Shown here piece after piece: positions 47,537 to 60,594 of a DNA stretch of 64,000 bases (position 1 is its first letter; every line of letters starts with the position of its first letter). The stretch is from assembly GCA_026874595.1 (NCBI GenBank), contig CM049306.1, positions 57,418,019 through 57,482,018 on the forward strand. Direction: 5' to 3'. The stretch comes from Sipunculus nudus. Lineage: Eukaryota > Annelida > Sipuncula > Golfingiida > Sipunculidae. A program made the translations under genes and the position numbers. Below the pieces are notes generated by a model that searched no databases, was not told the DNA's origin, and saw nothing but the letters and a program-made list of their open reading frames with translations.

Positions 47537-47550
47537 TGACCCATGGGTCA
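47537..47550. repeat. TGACCCATGGGTCA palindrome, copy 2
   Basis: Identical to the palindrome at 39167, again preceded by CAGCTGAG and followed by CTT. Confidence 0.7.
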
Positions 47551-48073
47551 CTTCATGTGAATAAGTTTTAAATGTCAAGAGATCAGTTTCAAGTAAATGG
47601 TATCACTTGAAAAATGTATGCTGAAAATAATTATAAATTGTGTATAGGTACAAAGATAAATTATCAAATCTTTGGACCTTCAGATTTATGCACATCAATT
47701 TTCACTGTAGGTTCACTTCCCATTTACATTATTGCGTTTGTTTTTGATAAATATGTAATAAAATAAATTAATTTTCCTGAGATGGCTGGACAAGATATAA
47801 ATCTCAGATAATTAGTTAAATAAGCACAACCTGTGACAGTGTTAATCAGATATGAATCAAAATAATGGGTAGTCATGTGGGTGAACATGATAATTACTGG
47901 GTGAGATATTTTGTACTAAAAGCAGACTGATTGGTAGTAATGAATACTGACAAAAAAAGGGACCTTTTTTGGCGATAAGACAACACAGAGCCTTGAATTT
48001 TACTTTCCCTGCAGAAACATATTTATCCCTTGCATTTTACTTGACACCCCTTTTTTATACAAAATAATTATAA

Positions 48074-48220
<147 letters not shown>

Positions 48221-48454
48221 TAAAATGTTTTTGCTGTGCTTTGAAAGATAGCAAACTGTAACACAGGTAACATCACAACAAAATATCAGAAGACTGGTTC
48301 ACAATCTTGCCAGGAAAGATACATCCATTCCACCATCTGGAAACTGAAACCAGGTAAATAGTACACCTTACTTGGTGCATAAGATACCATTTACTAATGG
48401 TGAGGGATAATGTAGCCCAAGTCTAATTAGCGCATCTTCCTGGCTCCAATGAGT

Positions 48455-48830
48455 GGTCATTCTTTCCCAGCATATTTATAAGATCACAGGTCACTTGGCT
48501 ATTTTGTGGTGCTGCTGTGATAACTTATGAAGAATATGAAGGATTTTTAATAAAATTCATCAGAAATGTTAATCAATAAAATATCTCGATTTCTAGCCAA
48601 ATCCATGCATATTTAATAAGGTCAAGGGTCACCACACTTTGGAGGCACCTTGGTGACTTACCAAAGATCTAATGGATTTTCATGAAACTCATTTTACATA
48701 TTTACCAATTTAGTTTCTCACCTGTATTACCTTCTCATCAAAATTCACTCATATATAATGAGGTCAGAGGTCACCAAATACATGACGGGCATATTATGCA
48801 TGTTTGCTGTAATCGTGTAATCTTATGCTT
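48455..48830 (+). repeat. dispersed repeat family 2, copy 2 (5' end worn)
   Basis: Monomers carry AAGGTCAAGGGTCACC and AGGTCAGAGGTCACC, ending ACGGGCATATTATGCA, as at 14000. The opening hairpin is not recognisable. Confidence 0.6.
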
Positions 48831-49364
48831 GATAGCTGTTTAAAAACTGGGGAAAAAGCAAAAATAAATGTGAACATATAAAAAATCATGAAAATTTGGC
48901 CTTACCAACATGAAGCCAACCATGATACATCCTTTGTCTTTTATGAAGAATTTCGTTTTACTGTGAAGGGGCAGTGATCAGCTTGAAGAGACCAGGCAGG
49001 ATATGCAGTGTAATAAAGAATTGATTTACTGGCTGGTCCCTGTCAGGTAGTCCATGCTGTTGGCTAGTATTTCATTGAGGTTTTTCAGTTCTTTATGCAG
49101 TTTTTGTTAGTGTGAGTACATTGTTTTGAGTCCTCCCTCCTGATTTACAGCTGATTTAGTGAAGGAACTTCCCCTGTTAGCTTGCGAGCTGATCAGTTAT
49201 CAGTTTTTCTTTTGTTTTACAATGGGAAGCTGAAGTTGTTGTCATGTTTATGTCCTTACAATTTGCTCCCATTTAAAAACCAGAAATATTTTAAGAGTCC
49301 CTTTATTGCTTTCTGTATGGACTATTGCAAGCTATCAGATTTGCTTCATTCCAGATATTTCACA

Positions 49365-49515
49365 GAGCTTCCGCCAACTCCTATATTTCCCAAATATTCC
49401 TATATTTTCCATTAAAAAATAATCTCTTATAATTTCCTATATTTTCAGCATTTAGGCCCTAATATCCTACATTTTCCTATATTTTACCAATTCGCAATCA
49501 TGTTTTCAGTATAAT
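49365..49515 (+). repeat. TTTCCTATATTTTC dispersed repeat, copy 1
   Basis: TCTCTTATAATTTCCTA followed by ATTTTCA and ATTTAGGCC, with several TCCTATATTTTCC units, recurs at 61225-61385. Confidence 0.65.
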
Positions 49516-49550
49516 AGTGTTAAAATGGATACATTCAGCTTTTTTAAAGA

Positions 49551-49650
49551 TCTTTAATTGTATCTGCCAAAACAGTTTTGTGGATACTTATTTTTTTCCA
49601 GTCTCCACTGCAATGGCATTTATTCCCAGAGAACTCCTCTGAGATACTTG
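49551..49650 (+). mobile_element. Helitron-like element, 5' fragment only
   Basis: TCTTTAATTGTATCTGCCAA opens the fragment, directly after an A. The hairpin partner GTTTTGTGGATAC and GAGAACTCCTCTGAGA follow, as in copy 2. All monomers and the 3' end are missing. Confidence 0.7.
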
Positions 49651-50351
49651 GACCAAACTATGAATCAAAAATGAAAAGATATGAATTTAAAAAAATTGAA
49701 TTATTCAACTGCATAATCCAAAGTTTTACTGTTAGGTCATATTGCAATTAGGGTTACAAGGAAAACTTTATCATGATGGCCCTGTTCATGATGGTTTGTA
49801 TAGATGAAAACTGTACAATACAAATGCTGTGCTCAGGTGTTCTATACTGTGTCATCATCATTTTACCTGTGACAGGTTTACTCAGGTAACATCTTATGAC
49901 AGTTATTAATTTTTCATGGAGTTTACTAACTCATGAAATCCTCTTACGTAAAAATGATGGTGTCTGGTTGCCATAGATGAATACCTGCCTGCATTAATTT
50001 CCTTTTGAGAGCTTTTGTTAGGGCATGTTGATTCTCTATTGTTGGCTGTTATATTTTTGCCAAGTTTACATGCCCAGGCCAGGTGTCATTTTTTTTTAAG
50101 ACATATTTATCCAGACACATAAATCGTCTTTATGCCTGAATGGAAACTTCAGACGTGTTTCCTGTTATTGAGAATGATCAGCTTTGGTCATGCCTTTATA
50201 TAAAGAGGGTCTCGATATAAGATCGATCATGTGTGCACCTGACTTGAGAGGCAGCTTGTTGACAAAAAGTATGGTTGGCACCATTTGTTCATGTATTGAT
50301 TAATGCAGAAAGACTGATTTGATAATAAATCCCCTTGACAATATTTAGTAT

Positions 50352-50450
50352 GATAATCAGTGGCTCTGACAAGAACCTTATGATTAATAATGGCTCTGAC
50401 AAGAACCTTTTGATTAATTATGGTTCTGACATGAACCTTTTGATTAATTG
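50352..50450 (+). repeat. 30-bp tandem repeat, three units
   Basis: TGGCTCTGACAAGAACCTT plus TTGATTAATAA repeats at 50361, 50391 and 50421. The 78-codon minus-strand frame is a result of the 30-bp period. Confidence 0.9.
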
Positions 50451-52450
50451 ATTTATGAGCCAAGGATGATAACCAATTTTAAAGTGTCTGTGAGTGGCAA
50501 CGGTAGGGACTGTAACATTCAGTACCTACTGAGGATGCCTAAAACCAAAAGAGCAGTGAGGCCTGAGGATGAACTCACACCTGCTGAGGGATTGCGCTTG
50601 CTGTTCTCTGACAGCTGCTGTTCCAGCACCAGCTTGTACAGACAAACAGGAGCAGATCAGCACTTGTCCAACTCTTCCTGGAGTACACCTGCTGAAGAAG
50701 ATGACTTCAGGTTGTTCCCAACATCAGCAGCTTTTTTTTGCCCCTACATGCCCCAACAGCATTCATTTAACATATACTTGTTGTCTCTCATTTGTTTTGT
50801 TTTGTTTTCCTTCATATAACATATATTGTATTCCCAGAGTAAAAGTCCTGAATATTATTTTTCTGCACCTTTATCTTCAAGGTCAAGGTTGCATTGTGGG
50901 ATCATGAAAATGGAACCCTTGTCAAACATTGAAAAAGTGAAAATTTGCAAAATTTTAGCCCCATGAATATGAAGCCAACCACAGTATAAAAAACATTCAT
51001 GACCTTGACCCTGGTAGCCTTGACCTTGCAAAGTTCCATTATAAGCTTCATAAGAAGGATGCCTATTTTAAAGGGTGTATGCCCAGCTTGGAATATAATG
51101 GAATCTCCAAAGCCAGAATTTTTAGTTTCGGTTGTTTTCGGTGCAACTTTATTCACTTTATTTTAAGTTTATGAATTATGATCCGATTGTAGCAGTTAAC
51201 ATTATGAATTGTAGTTATTTACATATAAATAAGTTGTTGTTAAAAATAATTCATGAATAAGTATATTAATTAAATGCATAAAGGCATGCTTCAGTTATTT
51301 AGAAAAAGATAACTAATATGGATAGATTGTTGTTATTAATGTGTATGAAAAGTGGGATCTTTATAAAACTCTGTATGTTCATTGGCTAAGAGGATAAAGC
51401 CTTTCTAAAATAGGGTTATAACCTGTGCTATGAAAGCTACCTTGACATTGAAGTGTTCCACTTTGGATAAAGATCATACAGACATTAAACATCTCAAAAA
51501 AGGATTAATGGATTAGATTGAAAATTGGGATGACTGAAGATCATGGATAGCCTTGGTTAATTCAGTAGAAAGATGGTACCACCTGTAATTTTATTTCATT
51601 TTTTTGTGCTGTTAATAGTCCATCAATCCCACATGACAATGGTATGAGCAAAAAAACAGAAAAAAAATTATTGTACATTTCTTTCAGCTTTGATTCAAAA
51701 CTCAACAATTTCTGTTATTAACTGTTTACATTTATATTAACTAATGGATGAGAAAAACAAAAAGTAAATTTTACTTAGTCCAGGCATTTATAGATCCTAG
51801 GAAGAAGATTGAATTCAGCCGTAACATAAAATTCTCTATTTTTAATGCTTGGTAAGTGCTGTTTCTTTGTTCCTTAGCTTTCATATTTGTTACAGTCAAC
51901 CAGGTTGAATACTTAGTCAAATAAAGGTTACAAAGTTAATGCTTTGATCAGCAAGCCCAGCTTCTGCAGTGAGGATATCTGAGCCAGGTGTGACTGACAG
52001 TCAGACCTGTGACTGGTGCTGGGTCAGAAATGAAAGTCAGCGCTGTAGCAGCAATAACACAACTGTAACATCCAGAATGTAGTCAGGTGGAAACACATTT
52101 ATCTCGGGTATGAAACCAGCAACCAGTCATGATACGGAGGCTGCAGGGCTCAAGTAAACAAAAATGATCACTCCTGATCAGTTGAAGGGCATCCACTGAA
52201 TAAAGAAAAACAGAAAAAAAATAAAACAAGTTTAAGGCGATGTTACAATACAGGATCCTGAGATATTGATAACTGAAATTTTTATAAGCCATATTTTCAC
52301 CATGATGTTTGTAATGGGTTACTTTGGAAATGAAGAAGCGTCTACTTGTCTGTGTCCCACAGATTTTTAAACAATGTCAGTGTTTAAATTGGTTATGGTT
52401 CTCCAGGTTTTGGTTTGTCATTATTTAGTTTGGTTTAACATTGATCACAT
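50451..52450. other. intron, little recognised
   Basis: A stretch near 50875-51030 has CAAGGTCAAGG and GACCTTGACC phrases shared with the tandem-cored families but no ends. No exon seen. Confidence 0.45.
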
Positions 52451-52985
52451 TTTTATATGCCTGTCTATGACAAATTGACAAGATGAATTATGGTATAGCC
52501 TCAGTCAGTCCATTTGTCCATTAACTTTAAGTGTTGATCACTTATCAGGGATTTTACAGATTTTCACAAAACTCACCATACCATCTTCCCTTCCTAACAT
52601 CTTATCTGGACTGAGTTTGATTATAGCCCAAATCCACACATATTTTCTGTGGTCCGAGGTCCCAAAGCTACTTTAAGGTGTCGCCATGATAACATACTAG
52701 GAATATGATGGATTTTGATGAAACTCACCAGAAACATTAACCAATATTATATCATGCCTGAGTTAGATTTCTTGCAAAATCCATGCATATTTCATAAGGT
52801 CAGAGGATCTCATGAATATTCATGAAACTTATTATAAATATTAACAAATAGAGTTGCTTCCCTGAAGTAAATGTTTTGCAAAATTCACACATATATTATT
52901 TAATGAGGTCAGAGGTCACAAGACATACGAAGGGTGTATTATGCACCCTTGTTGTGCTCTGTTATATATTCTTATTAGATTGATA
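52451..52985 (+). repeat. dispersed repeat family 2, copy 3
   Basis: TATGCCTGTCTATGACAAATT to GGTGTATTATGCACCCTTG, with GATTTTCACAAAACTCACCA and AGGTCAGAGGTCACA inside. It is longer than copy 1, with three monomers. Confidence 0.65.
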
Positions 52986-53077
52986 TAATATGAGGTATAT
53001 CCTATAAATAGAACAGTGTGCCTATTAAACCTTTATCTTGTTACCATGCCTGGCCTGTGTTTGCTGTGTCTGTCAGA

Positions 53078-55620
53078 TTAGGCCAGACTTTTTTAATTCT
53101 TTGGTTTACGAACATGTTTGACAAAAGTGATAGGTAGGAGGTAGGAAAAAAAAAAAAAAAAAAATGGAACAAACCTGGATACTGGTGTTCGTGAATCCTG
53201 TATTGTTCAGTTGGGTTATAAAATTCATTTTTAAAAAGGCACTTTATAAACCTATATAAAAAATAAAATATGTAAAAATTAAAATATTATTATCATCCTC
53301 TTAAGTTTTCCACATGAATCATGCGTGTGCCATGTTATTTCAAGCCATTCAAATGTCATCGAAGGTAAAATAATGACAAATAAAAGTTTAAACAGTATAA
53401 CTTATATATGATTTCATACACACCTGAAATAAAACTTTAGTCACTGTCCCTGCCAAGTGAACTGCCTATTTTATAAAGTTTTACAAATTAAAGACCAGTC
53501 AAATACTTATACAAATACAAAATAATATATTTTTGTCAGATATGCAAGGAGAAAACTAAATATTCACTGCTAGCATGATAGACTGAAGTTTTATTTTTCA
53601 GTCGTAAATGACAATGTCAATGAGCAACTTGCAGCTATTCGCCTATTGTTTATCAAATGTCAACAACATGGAACTCGAGTTGTTTGATTCATAACCATGA
53701 CCTTTCCTTTTTGGTGTTGCGCATGTTTGATAGTCCTTTGATTATACAACAACTGCTAATAAAGTGAGGTTTCCATTGGAGATCACATTGAATGATTATA
53801 AAACAACTGCTAATAAAGTGAGGTTTCCATTGGAGATCACATTGAATAATCCAACTATTTTAAAAGTTTAAAAAAGTATTAATAATCTTTTAATATTTAT
53901 TAATAAAGATCTGCATTTCTTGCCACGGCCTTGCTGCAGTCTTGCAGCGCTGACATATATAGTAAACAATACAAGCGCTACAGCCTCTGGCGGGGAGAGT
54001 CTATACTATCTAAGTTTGTACGGATCCGTACAGACCCACAGACACGTGTATGCCTTGTGAAGCGTGAGGACACCAAACAAACCCCACATATTATAATTGT
54101 TACAGATGCTTAGACTCCGTTGGGACCAAAACTTTTGCTGGATGACCAGCATTAATAAAGTATGGGCACTTACTCTGGATGAAGTCAGATATTACATCGT
54201 CTCCGTCTGGCCGATGGCGCTTTCCGGTTGGAACAACCAATAGGAATTTAGCATCATTGACAACACGCGATGTATGATGGGAAGGACGCTTATGAAAATA
54301 TGGTCTATCCTAGTGCACGGCACTGGCATTCCTGGGAAAAGCCCCCCTGAATTCATCTTTTGCATAGATTGCCCACCTAATTTGCATAGGATTCCTTTTC
54401 CGGTGGTGTCTAGTTGGCATGCAGTTCAAAGGATAAAAAAACATTTACAGGCGCAAATAAAGGTGATATATCGGATAAAATTTGATACATAAAAAGTTTA
54501 TTTCTATATATAAATACAAGATTGTTTCTCTATCGCACAACAAGCAGTGGTAATTCATGTTACAGGTCCTTCCATGAACGGCAGGGTGAACTCTCACCGC
54601 CAGACGGTCGGACTCCGTATCACATAACGTGGCGGACTACCCACGGCCGTGACAGTACGTACCGTACTCGGTTTAAAATGCCGTCACTTGGCCACTGTCA
54701 GTCAGGTACTGCTTTTGGGCATCCATACACATTAAAGCTTCCAGCTTGGAACAATTAAATGAATCCTTTCAAAGTTTCTGAATTTTTAATGGCTTTGATT
54801 TTAGCTTGCTTTTGTTTTGATTATAAAAAAATACCCGCAAAGCCTATGCTTCAACCCGCGCCACTAAGACTACAGGTAGTTGGAAATCCTGCAGAAACCC
54901 TGAGAATTCCTGGAGTTTTCAAAGAATACATGACGACCTCCTGCAGTACATATAATTTCACCTGTTCAGTAATTTTCTTTTAAGCGTTAAGTTTAAAGTT
55001 TTGACAAGTTATAATTTTTTTTAAGAGTAAACTTGTGAAACTTAGCCAATTTGCAGTAGTAAATAGGGTCTGACTTTGAATGCAATATTTAGTCTTAAGA
55101 AGTAAATTTGTTTGTATATCCAGCAAGTTATTAACGGTGGCAAAGCTGGTAAAGCCGCTATGCAACCAAAATAATTTCCTTATCTCATTCACATCTATCT
55201 AAAACAAATATGTTTAACGAGGTAAATATGACATAAACGCTGCTTTGAAAATGCAACTGTTGTGCAGAAAACGAACTTTGAAAACTCTCCAAGAATTCTC
55301 ATTTTCCCTGCTGAATCTTTTGACTACTTGATGGCCAATCAATTGCATTTATGGCCCAAGGATACCCCACTGTGATTGGCTTATACCCGCCATCTGTCAT
55401 TACGAAAGTGACCTTATTAGCCAATCATAAGAGTTCTAACGTTTGAGGTGATCTAATACACATGGTCAATTAACGTATCATTTGTCAACAACCGTGTTGT
55501 ATACGGCGACGCAATATAGAAGAAAAAAAAAGTCAAATGCCAATTTTATTTTTTTTCTGAAATGAGTAAATCGGAGGTCGGCGGGTTCGTAAACCGAAAG
55601 ATTAAAAAAGTCTGGCCTTA
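53078..55620. mobile_element. 2.5-kb non-autonomous TIR element, TTA target duplication
   Basis: GGCCAGACTTTTTTAAT starts at 53081 and its inverted partner ends at 55617. The 33-bp ends agree at 30 positions and extend to GTTTACGAAC. TTA flanks both sides (53078-53080 and 55618-55620), as in PIF/Harbinger elements. Open frames inside are short and match no transposase that I know. A 54-bp duplication at 53740-53848 lies within. Confidence 0.82.
53740..53848 (+). repeat. 54-bp direct duplication
   Basis: The segment from GATTATAMAACAACTGCTAA to GATCACATTGAAT occurs at 53740 and again at 53794 with one difference. Confidence 0.95.
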
Positions 55621-56529
55621 TTTGAAGTTGAGCATTGCATTAGTGTGTTCTTCCCTTCTGTATTCTCCAGCCCTCTGAAGATGCTGTTCCATTCTTCCAT
55701 AGCAATCAGTCATCCGTGATTCAATATCTCCAACATCCTCTCTCAATTATCATCAAACAGTGCACTTCAAAAAGGGCTGAGTTGCTGCTTGATTTGGAAT
55801 TTGCATGTGCAGCCCAATCATTTGATTTAATTAATTGTGATGTTTTTCTATTTCTTCTTTCTCGTTCAGATTCCAATCAGGGTTATGAATTATGTGACCA
55901 GCAAAATGAAACTGGTGATTGGATAAAACAGGAAAACCTCTGCTTATGGGCACCTGTTTTTGTATTCTTAATGAACCTGGGCAGATTTGTACCTTTTGCT
56001 TGACCAGTAAATTTCCTAGAAAAAATGCAAGCTCCATGATTTTTACCCCATAGTCCATAGAACAATATACAATTTGTTTTGGCAACATCCTACTTCTTTT
56101 ATGGAGTGAGGATACTGAAGAGTTTAATGCTAATATCTCTGCTGATCATTATGGCATTTCTCCTTCTAGTTAATTAGATATAATGCCTGAATGGTTATTA
56201 CATGAACATGCATATCAATGAGGAAATGCCAACTGCCTCAGCCTAAAAACTTCAGTTCAGACCTAATGATGTGTTGGGCCTGCAGGTTGAATTGTTGCCA
56301 CATCAAAAGACAGCCTTTTATACTCAGCTATTAAGAACACAAAAATACAAAACTTGTATAATTAAAAAAAATGGGCTTGTAAGTACCCCCCAGAATAATA
56401 AAAAATTTGATACAAAACCTCCAATAACTTGATAATTAATGCATGGATTGTCATGAAACTTGCCTTGAATATTAACTATGACTAGTTTTGTCAGTTCCCG
56501 AAAAGTGGTGGCGCCACCTGTATTTTTTA
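55621..56529. other. intron, relic repeat near its end
   Basis: Nothing seen to about 56400. The last 120 bases hold CCAATAACTTGATAATTAAT, TGAAACTTGCCTTGAATATT and GGTGGCGCCACCTGTA, a relic of the tandem-cored type. Confidence 0.5.
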
Positions 56530-58205
56530 TGTTCTGCCACCAAGTGGCCGGGGCATATAGTTTTACCCATGTTCGTCCTTCCGTCATTCCGAAATCAAAC
56601 AGTTGTACGGACTTTTTTTTCGCAATGCCTGCAGATATTGGCCTAATTTTTGTGGTGCGGCCAAACATGACCAGTTACAGATCGAGTTCATGTTTCGTCC
56701 CGGTTGACCTACTTTTGACCGTTTTACGGCTCCTTAACTTAGAAAATTTTATGAAAAATAGAAACATTCATGACAAATACACATGTACAAATTTTTTTGC
56801 AATGCCTGCAGATATTGGCCTGATTTTTTATGTGTGGCCAGATAATGACCAGTTGCAGATCAAGTTTGCATTTGTCCCATTTGACCTACTTTTTACCGTT
56901 TTACGGCTCCTTAACTTAGAAAATTTCATGAAAAAAAAAAAAATTTCATGACAAATACACATGTACAGATTTTTTTTCCCAATGCCTGCAGATATTAGCC
57001 TGATTTTTGGTATGTGTGCAGATAATGACCAGTTACAGATCAAGTTCGTGTTTCTTCTCAGTTGACCTACTTTTGACAGTTTTACGGCTCCTAAACATAG
57101 AAAATTTCATAAAAATATTAATTTTCATGACATATGTACATGTACAGCCGTTTTTAGCCCTCAGCTCCTAGGCTGATGGGCTATTGTCATCACCCAAGCT
57201 GTCCGTCTGTCCGTCCGTCTGTCTGTCCGTCCGGCGTCCGTCTGTCCCGCATCTGTTAACTTTACCAGATGAGTGGGATATCTCTTAAAGGATCCACCAT
57301 TGGAATTTTATTTCATCAGTGAAGATGTATATCGATAAAATCTCAGTCAAGTTCGAAGGTGGGTGACCTTGACCTATTTTTCTACATCTTAGAGCTGATT
57401 ATAGAAAAACACTCAGAAGCCTATGTCTCAGGAACCATTGTGTGGATTTTCACAAAACTTACTATAATCATTGGGACAGATGGTCTGTACGTGCTGCACA
57501 GTTTTGGTGGCGCCACCTGCAATTTCTGATTTTTAATCAATTTTTATCAGATTTTTCAATTTTGGCCTTGTGAGCGGGATGTCTCTAAAAGGATTCACCG
57601 TTGGAATTTTATTTCATCAGTGAAGATGTATATCAACAAAGTATTGGTCAAGTGCAAAGATGGGCGACCTTGACCTATTTTTCTTTGTTTTAGAGCTGAT
57701 TATACAAAAACACTCGAAAGCTTACATCTCAGGAACCATTTGGTTGATTGTTATGAAACATGGTATATATCTCTCAAATTTAAATTTATAACTGATTATC
57801 AGCTTACGCTAATATTCTAGTTTCGCAATGCAATGCTTACAGATACTGGCCTAATGTTTGGTCTGTGGGCGCATAATGACCACTTACAGATCCAGTTCGC
57901 GTTTCGTCCCAGTCGACCTATTTTTGACCATATGACAGATCCTGAACATAGAAAATTATATGAAAGACAGAAATTTTTATGAAAAATGCACATGTATGGA
58001 CTTTTTTCACAATGCCTGCAGATATTGGCCTGATTTTTAGTGTGTAGCTTGATAATGACCCGTTACACATAGAGTTTGCATTTTGCCCTTGTTGACCTAC
58101 TTTTGACCAAACGACATCTCCTGATCTTAAAAAATGTTACAAAATTTAACAAATGTTTCTGATTTTCCCCAGGCGGGGGCATTCCTGTTGTTCCCACACA
58201 TCTAG
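56530..58205 (+). mobile_element. tandem-cored element, monomers of about 178 bp, interrupted by a second element
   Basis: It opens with the hairpin GCCAC/GTGGC (56536-56548) and CGTCCTTCCGTCATTCCG. Monomers carry AATGCCTGCAGATATTGGCC near 56624, 56800, 56979, 57832 and 58011, and TTGACCTACTTTTGACCG. The 3' end has CCCCAGGCGGGG and ACACATCTAG followed by TT. A separate element occupies about 57149-57820. Open frames inside are repeat artefacts. Confidence 0.7.
57149..57820 (+). mobile_element. nested element with 5' hairpin and CTAG end
   Basis: The hairpin TAGCCCTCAGC/GCTGATGGGCTA (57155-57183) is followed by a CCGTCTGTCCGTCCG tract and two monomers of about 300 bp with CTCAGGAACCATT and GGTGACCTTGACCTATTTTT. 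It ends AATATTCTAG followed by TTTCGCAATGC, where the outer 178-bp array resumes. Confidence 0.72.
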
Positions 58206-58269
58206 TTCTTATTTTACGAATATTTTTCTGTTTTTTTTTACTATAAAATGACAACAATCATGTCAGTTT

Positions 58270-59182
58270 CTCAGCTATGATTCCATCTAGTGTCCCAAAA
58301 CCTCATGTGTTTATTGATCACAAGTGGATGCCCTATATATTTATCACCCTGTAGTCTGTCTGTTCATCTGTCTGTCTGTCTGTGCATCCTTTTATCCACA
58401 TAAATTTGTTTCCAGATGATAACTCCATCTCGGATTGACATATAGATTTCAAACACGACTTACAAATGGTCCACCACTAAAGAAAGAACCTGTATGATTT
58501 TGGTCGTGAGGTCAAAGATAAGGGTCACAAGACTCATTTATTAAAAAAGATTATGGCTGCATTTTAAGCCAAGCTATTCATCCCAAACTTTCCATCTTGC
58601 ACATTTAGCTGACTTGCTAGTATGGGGAGAGGATAAATGAATTTGGGGTCGCAAGGTAAAAGGTCAAGGTCACAGGGGCCATCTGTTCACATGTTAGTTT
58701 CCAGATGATAACTCAAGTTTAGTTCGACATATTGGTCTCAAACTTAACTTAAAAATGGCCCACAACTAAAGATAGAACCCTGTTGATTTTGGTGTCCAAA
58801 GGTCAAGGTCACAGGACCCATTTCTTTAAAACGAATGTGTATGCATTTCAAGCCAAACTTTTCATCACAAACCTTCCATCTTCATGATATTACTCATATG
58901 CCAATAGCGGAAGATTGTTTTTTATTTGGGATCATAGGGTCAAAGGTCAAGGTCACAGGGCCCATCCATTCTTAAAGTTAGTTTATGAATGATAATTCTG
59001 CATTGGCTAGACAGATTGGCTTCAAACTTGATCTATTAATGACCCACCACTTAAGTAAGAAACGTTTTGACTTCCAGGTTCCATGGGTCAAAGGTGAAGG
59101 GCACAGGACCGTCATTCTGAAAAATTTCTTCAAAATATCCTATAGACAAATACAGCAAAGCGTTGAGCCCCTGGGTCCCTAG
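58270..59182 (+). mobile_element. tandem-cored element, monomers of about 285 bp
   Basis: CTGTCTGTTCATCTGTCTGT leads into three monomers with CCAGATGATAACTC, TTCAAACTT, CCACYACTAAAG and GGTCAAGGTCACAGG. It ends CCCCTGGGTCCCTAG followed by TT. I see no strong 5' hairpin, so the left boundary is uncertain. Confidence 0.6.
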
Positions 59183-60590
59183 TTGTTAAATGCACTAAAG
59201 CTCGTACCTTTTTAAAACCAGCCACAAATCAGACAAATGTCACACCTAGGTGATCATCATTACCAGTCTGCTCTTCATTGCAGCTCTTTCAAGAAAAGTC
59301 TGAATTGCCTTGGCATGATGAGTACACACATTTATTTCAAACTTCTTTGAATTATCATAAACCAGCAAATGGGGTACCTTTAAACAAGGTTATTGTTATT
59401 TACGGTAACTCCCACTTTTGCTTATCAGTGCCATCTTGTGTTCATTTAGTGAAACACATAACATTTGAGTAAGGCATTAAAACTGGCTAATTCCTTTGTT
59501 CATTATTATACATTTGAGTGGATCGCTAAAAGGAATCAGAAGCTTCACTATTTTGCATTGAAATATGATTAAGTTTACATTTAATCTAAAAGATAGATAT
59601 CTTCAACTTTAAATTGTTCAAAGTTTGAATACTAGATGGCGCTGATAAGCAAGTGCAGGAGTTACCGTAAGTAACAATAATCTTGTTCAAAGGTACCCTA
59701 TTTCCTTCTCTGAATCTTTGTAGCTAACAAAATAGGTTTTAGGAAAATATGCAAAATTAGATAGAGAGGGGTGTTGGAACATTTTATAGTTGTGACTATC
59801 TCTTTAGACACTGAGTAGATGTCAGTGAATAAAATAATAAAAAAATTCCTGTGAAATTTATTATCCATCATTTCCTGCCATGTGCCGTTTAATTATGTCA
59901 ACAGACTTGTAACCCCTGAAGGTGTTATCTGATTGAACACTCAGGGCCTGGTTTAATCAGATTGATTTTCAGAAAATGAAGCCAATATCCAACAGTCTGT
60001 TTACCCAATCGACCATTTGTATGAACTCGCTTCCCCAGGTTGATCAAATATTCAGTGGACAACTATAATTCTAAAATCAGTCAGAAGGTGGGGCAGAGTT
60101 TTGTCTTGATTTGCCGCGTCAATACAGTACAACCATGTTCTTATAAAGCTCCCAGGGCTAAACTACATTGAGGCATTTTACATGAAGTGTTTTATTAGAG
60201 TTGACTGTGCTTATAATTTCTTTGAATATTACAAACACACTGTTGCTTGTCTAGTTAAAATTGTATGATTTCACTTCTTAAGTTTGTTTTAGTTTTCTGA
60301 ATGCAGGGTTAAGTCATTAGTTCCGTTGCACAAATGTCCCTGGTCTGATTTAATATTTGATTCAGAAAACTTGCGTTAAAGTAGTCACAGGCTGGAGCCA
60401 AATTAATAACACGCTGAATTCACATTTAAAGTTGCCGGAGTAATGACATTTGAATTAAAAAGAGTATTATATGGCATATGCCAGCATTGATAATTCTTCA
60501 TGAAGAAACTTGTTTATAAATAGTTCATGACCTTACTATCTACTGGTGATGTACAAAAAAATACATTATGGCATGTAACATGTTTTAAGA
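59183..60590. other. intron, nothing recognised
   Basis: No exon, TIR or array seen. Confidence 0.5.
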
Positions 60591-60594
60591 CCCC

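Noticed and set aside
55340-55440. A further alternative promoter suggested by three CCAAT/ATTGG boxes
   Set aside because: It lies inside the 2.5-kb TIR element and downstream of exon E, where a new start could not include the N-terminal exons; no exon with a donor follows.
56324-56951. 157-codon + frame and 114-codon - frame
   Set aside because: Both fall in the 178-bp tandem-cored element. The repeated peptide words follow the DNA repeats.
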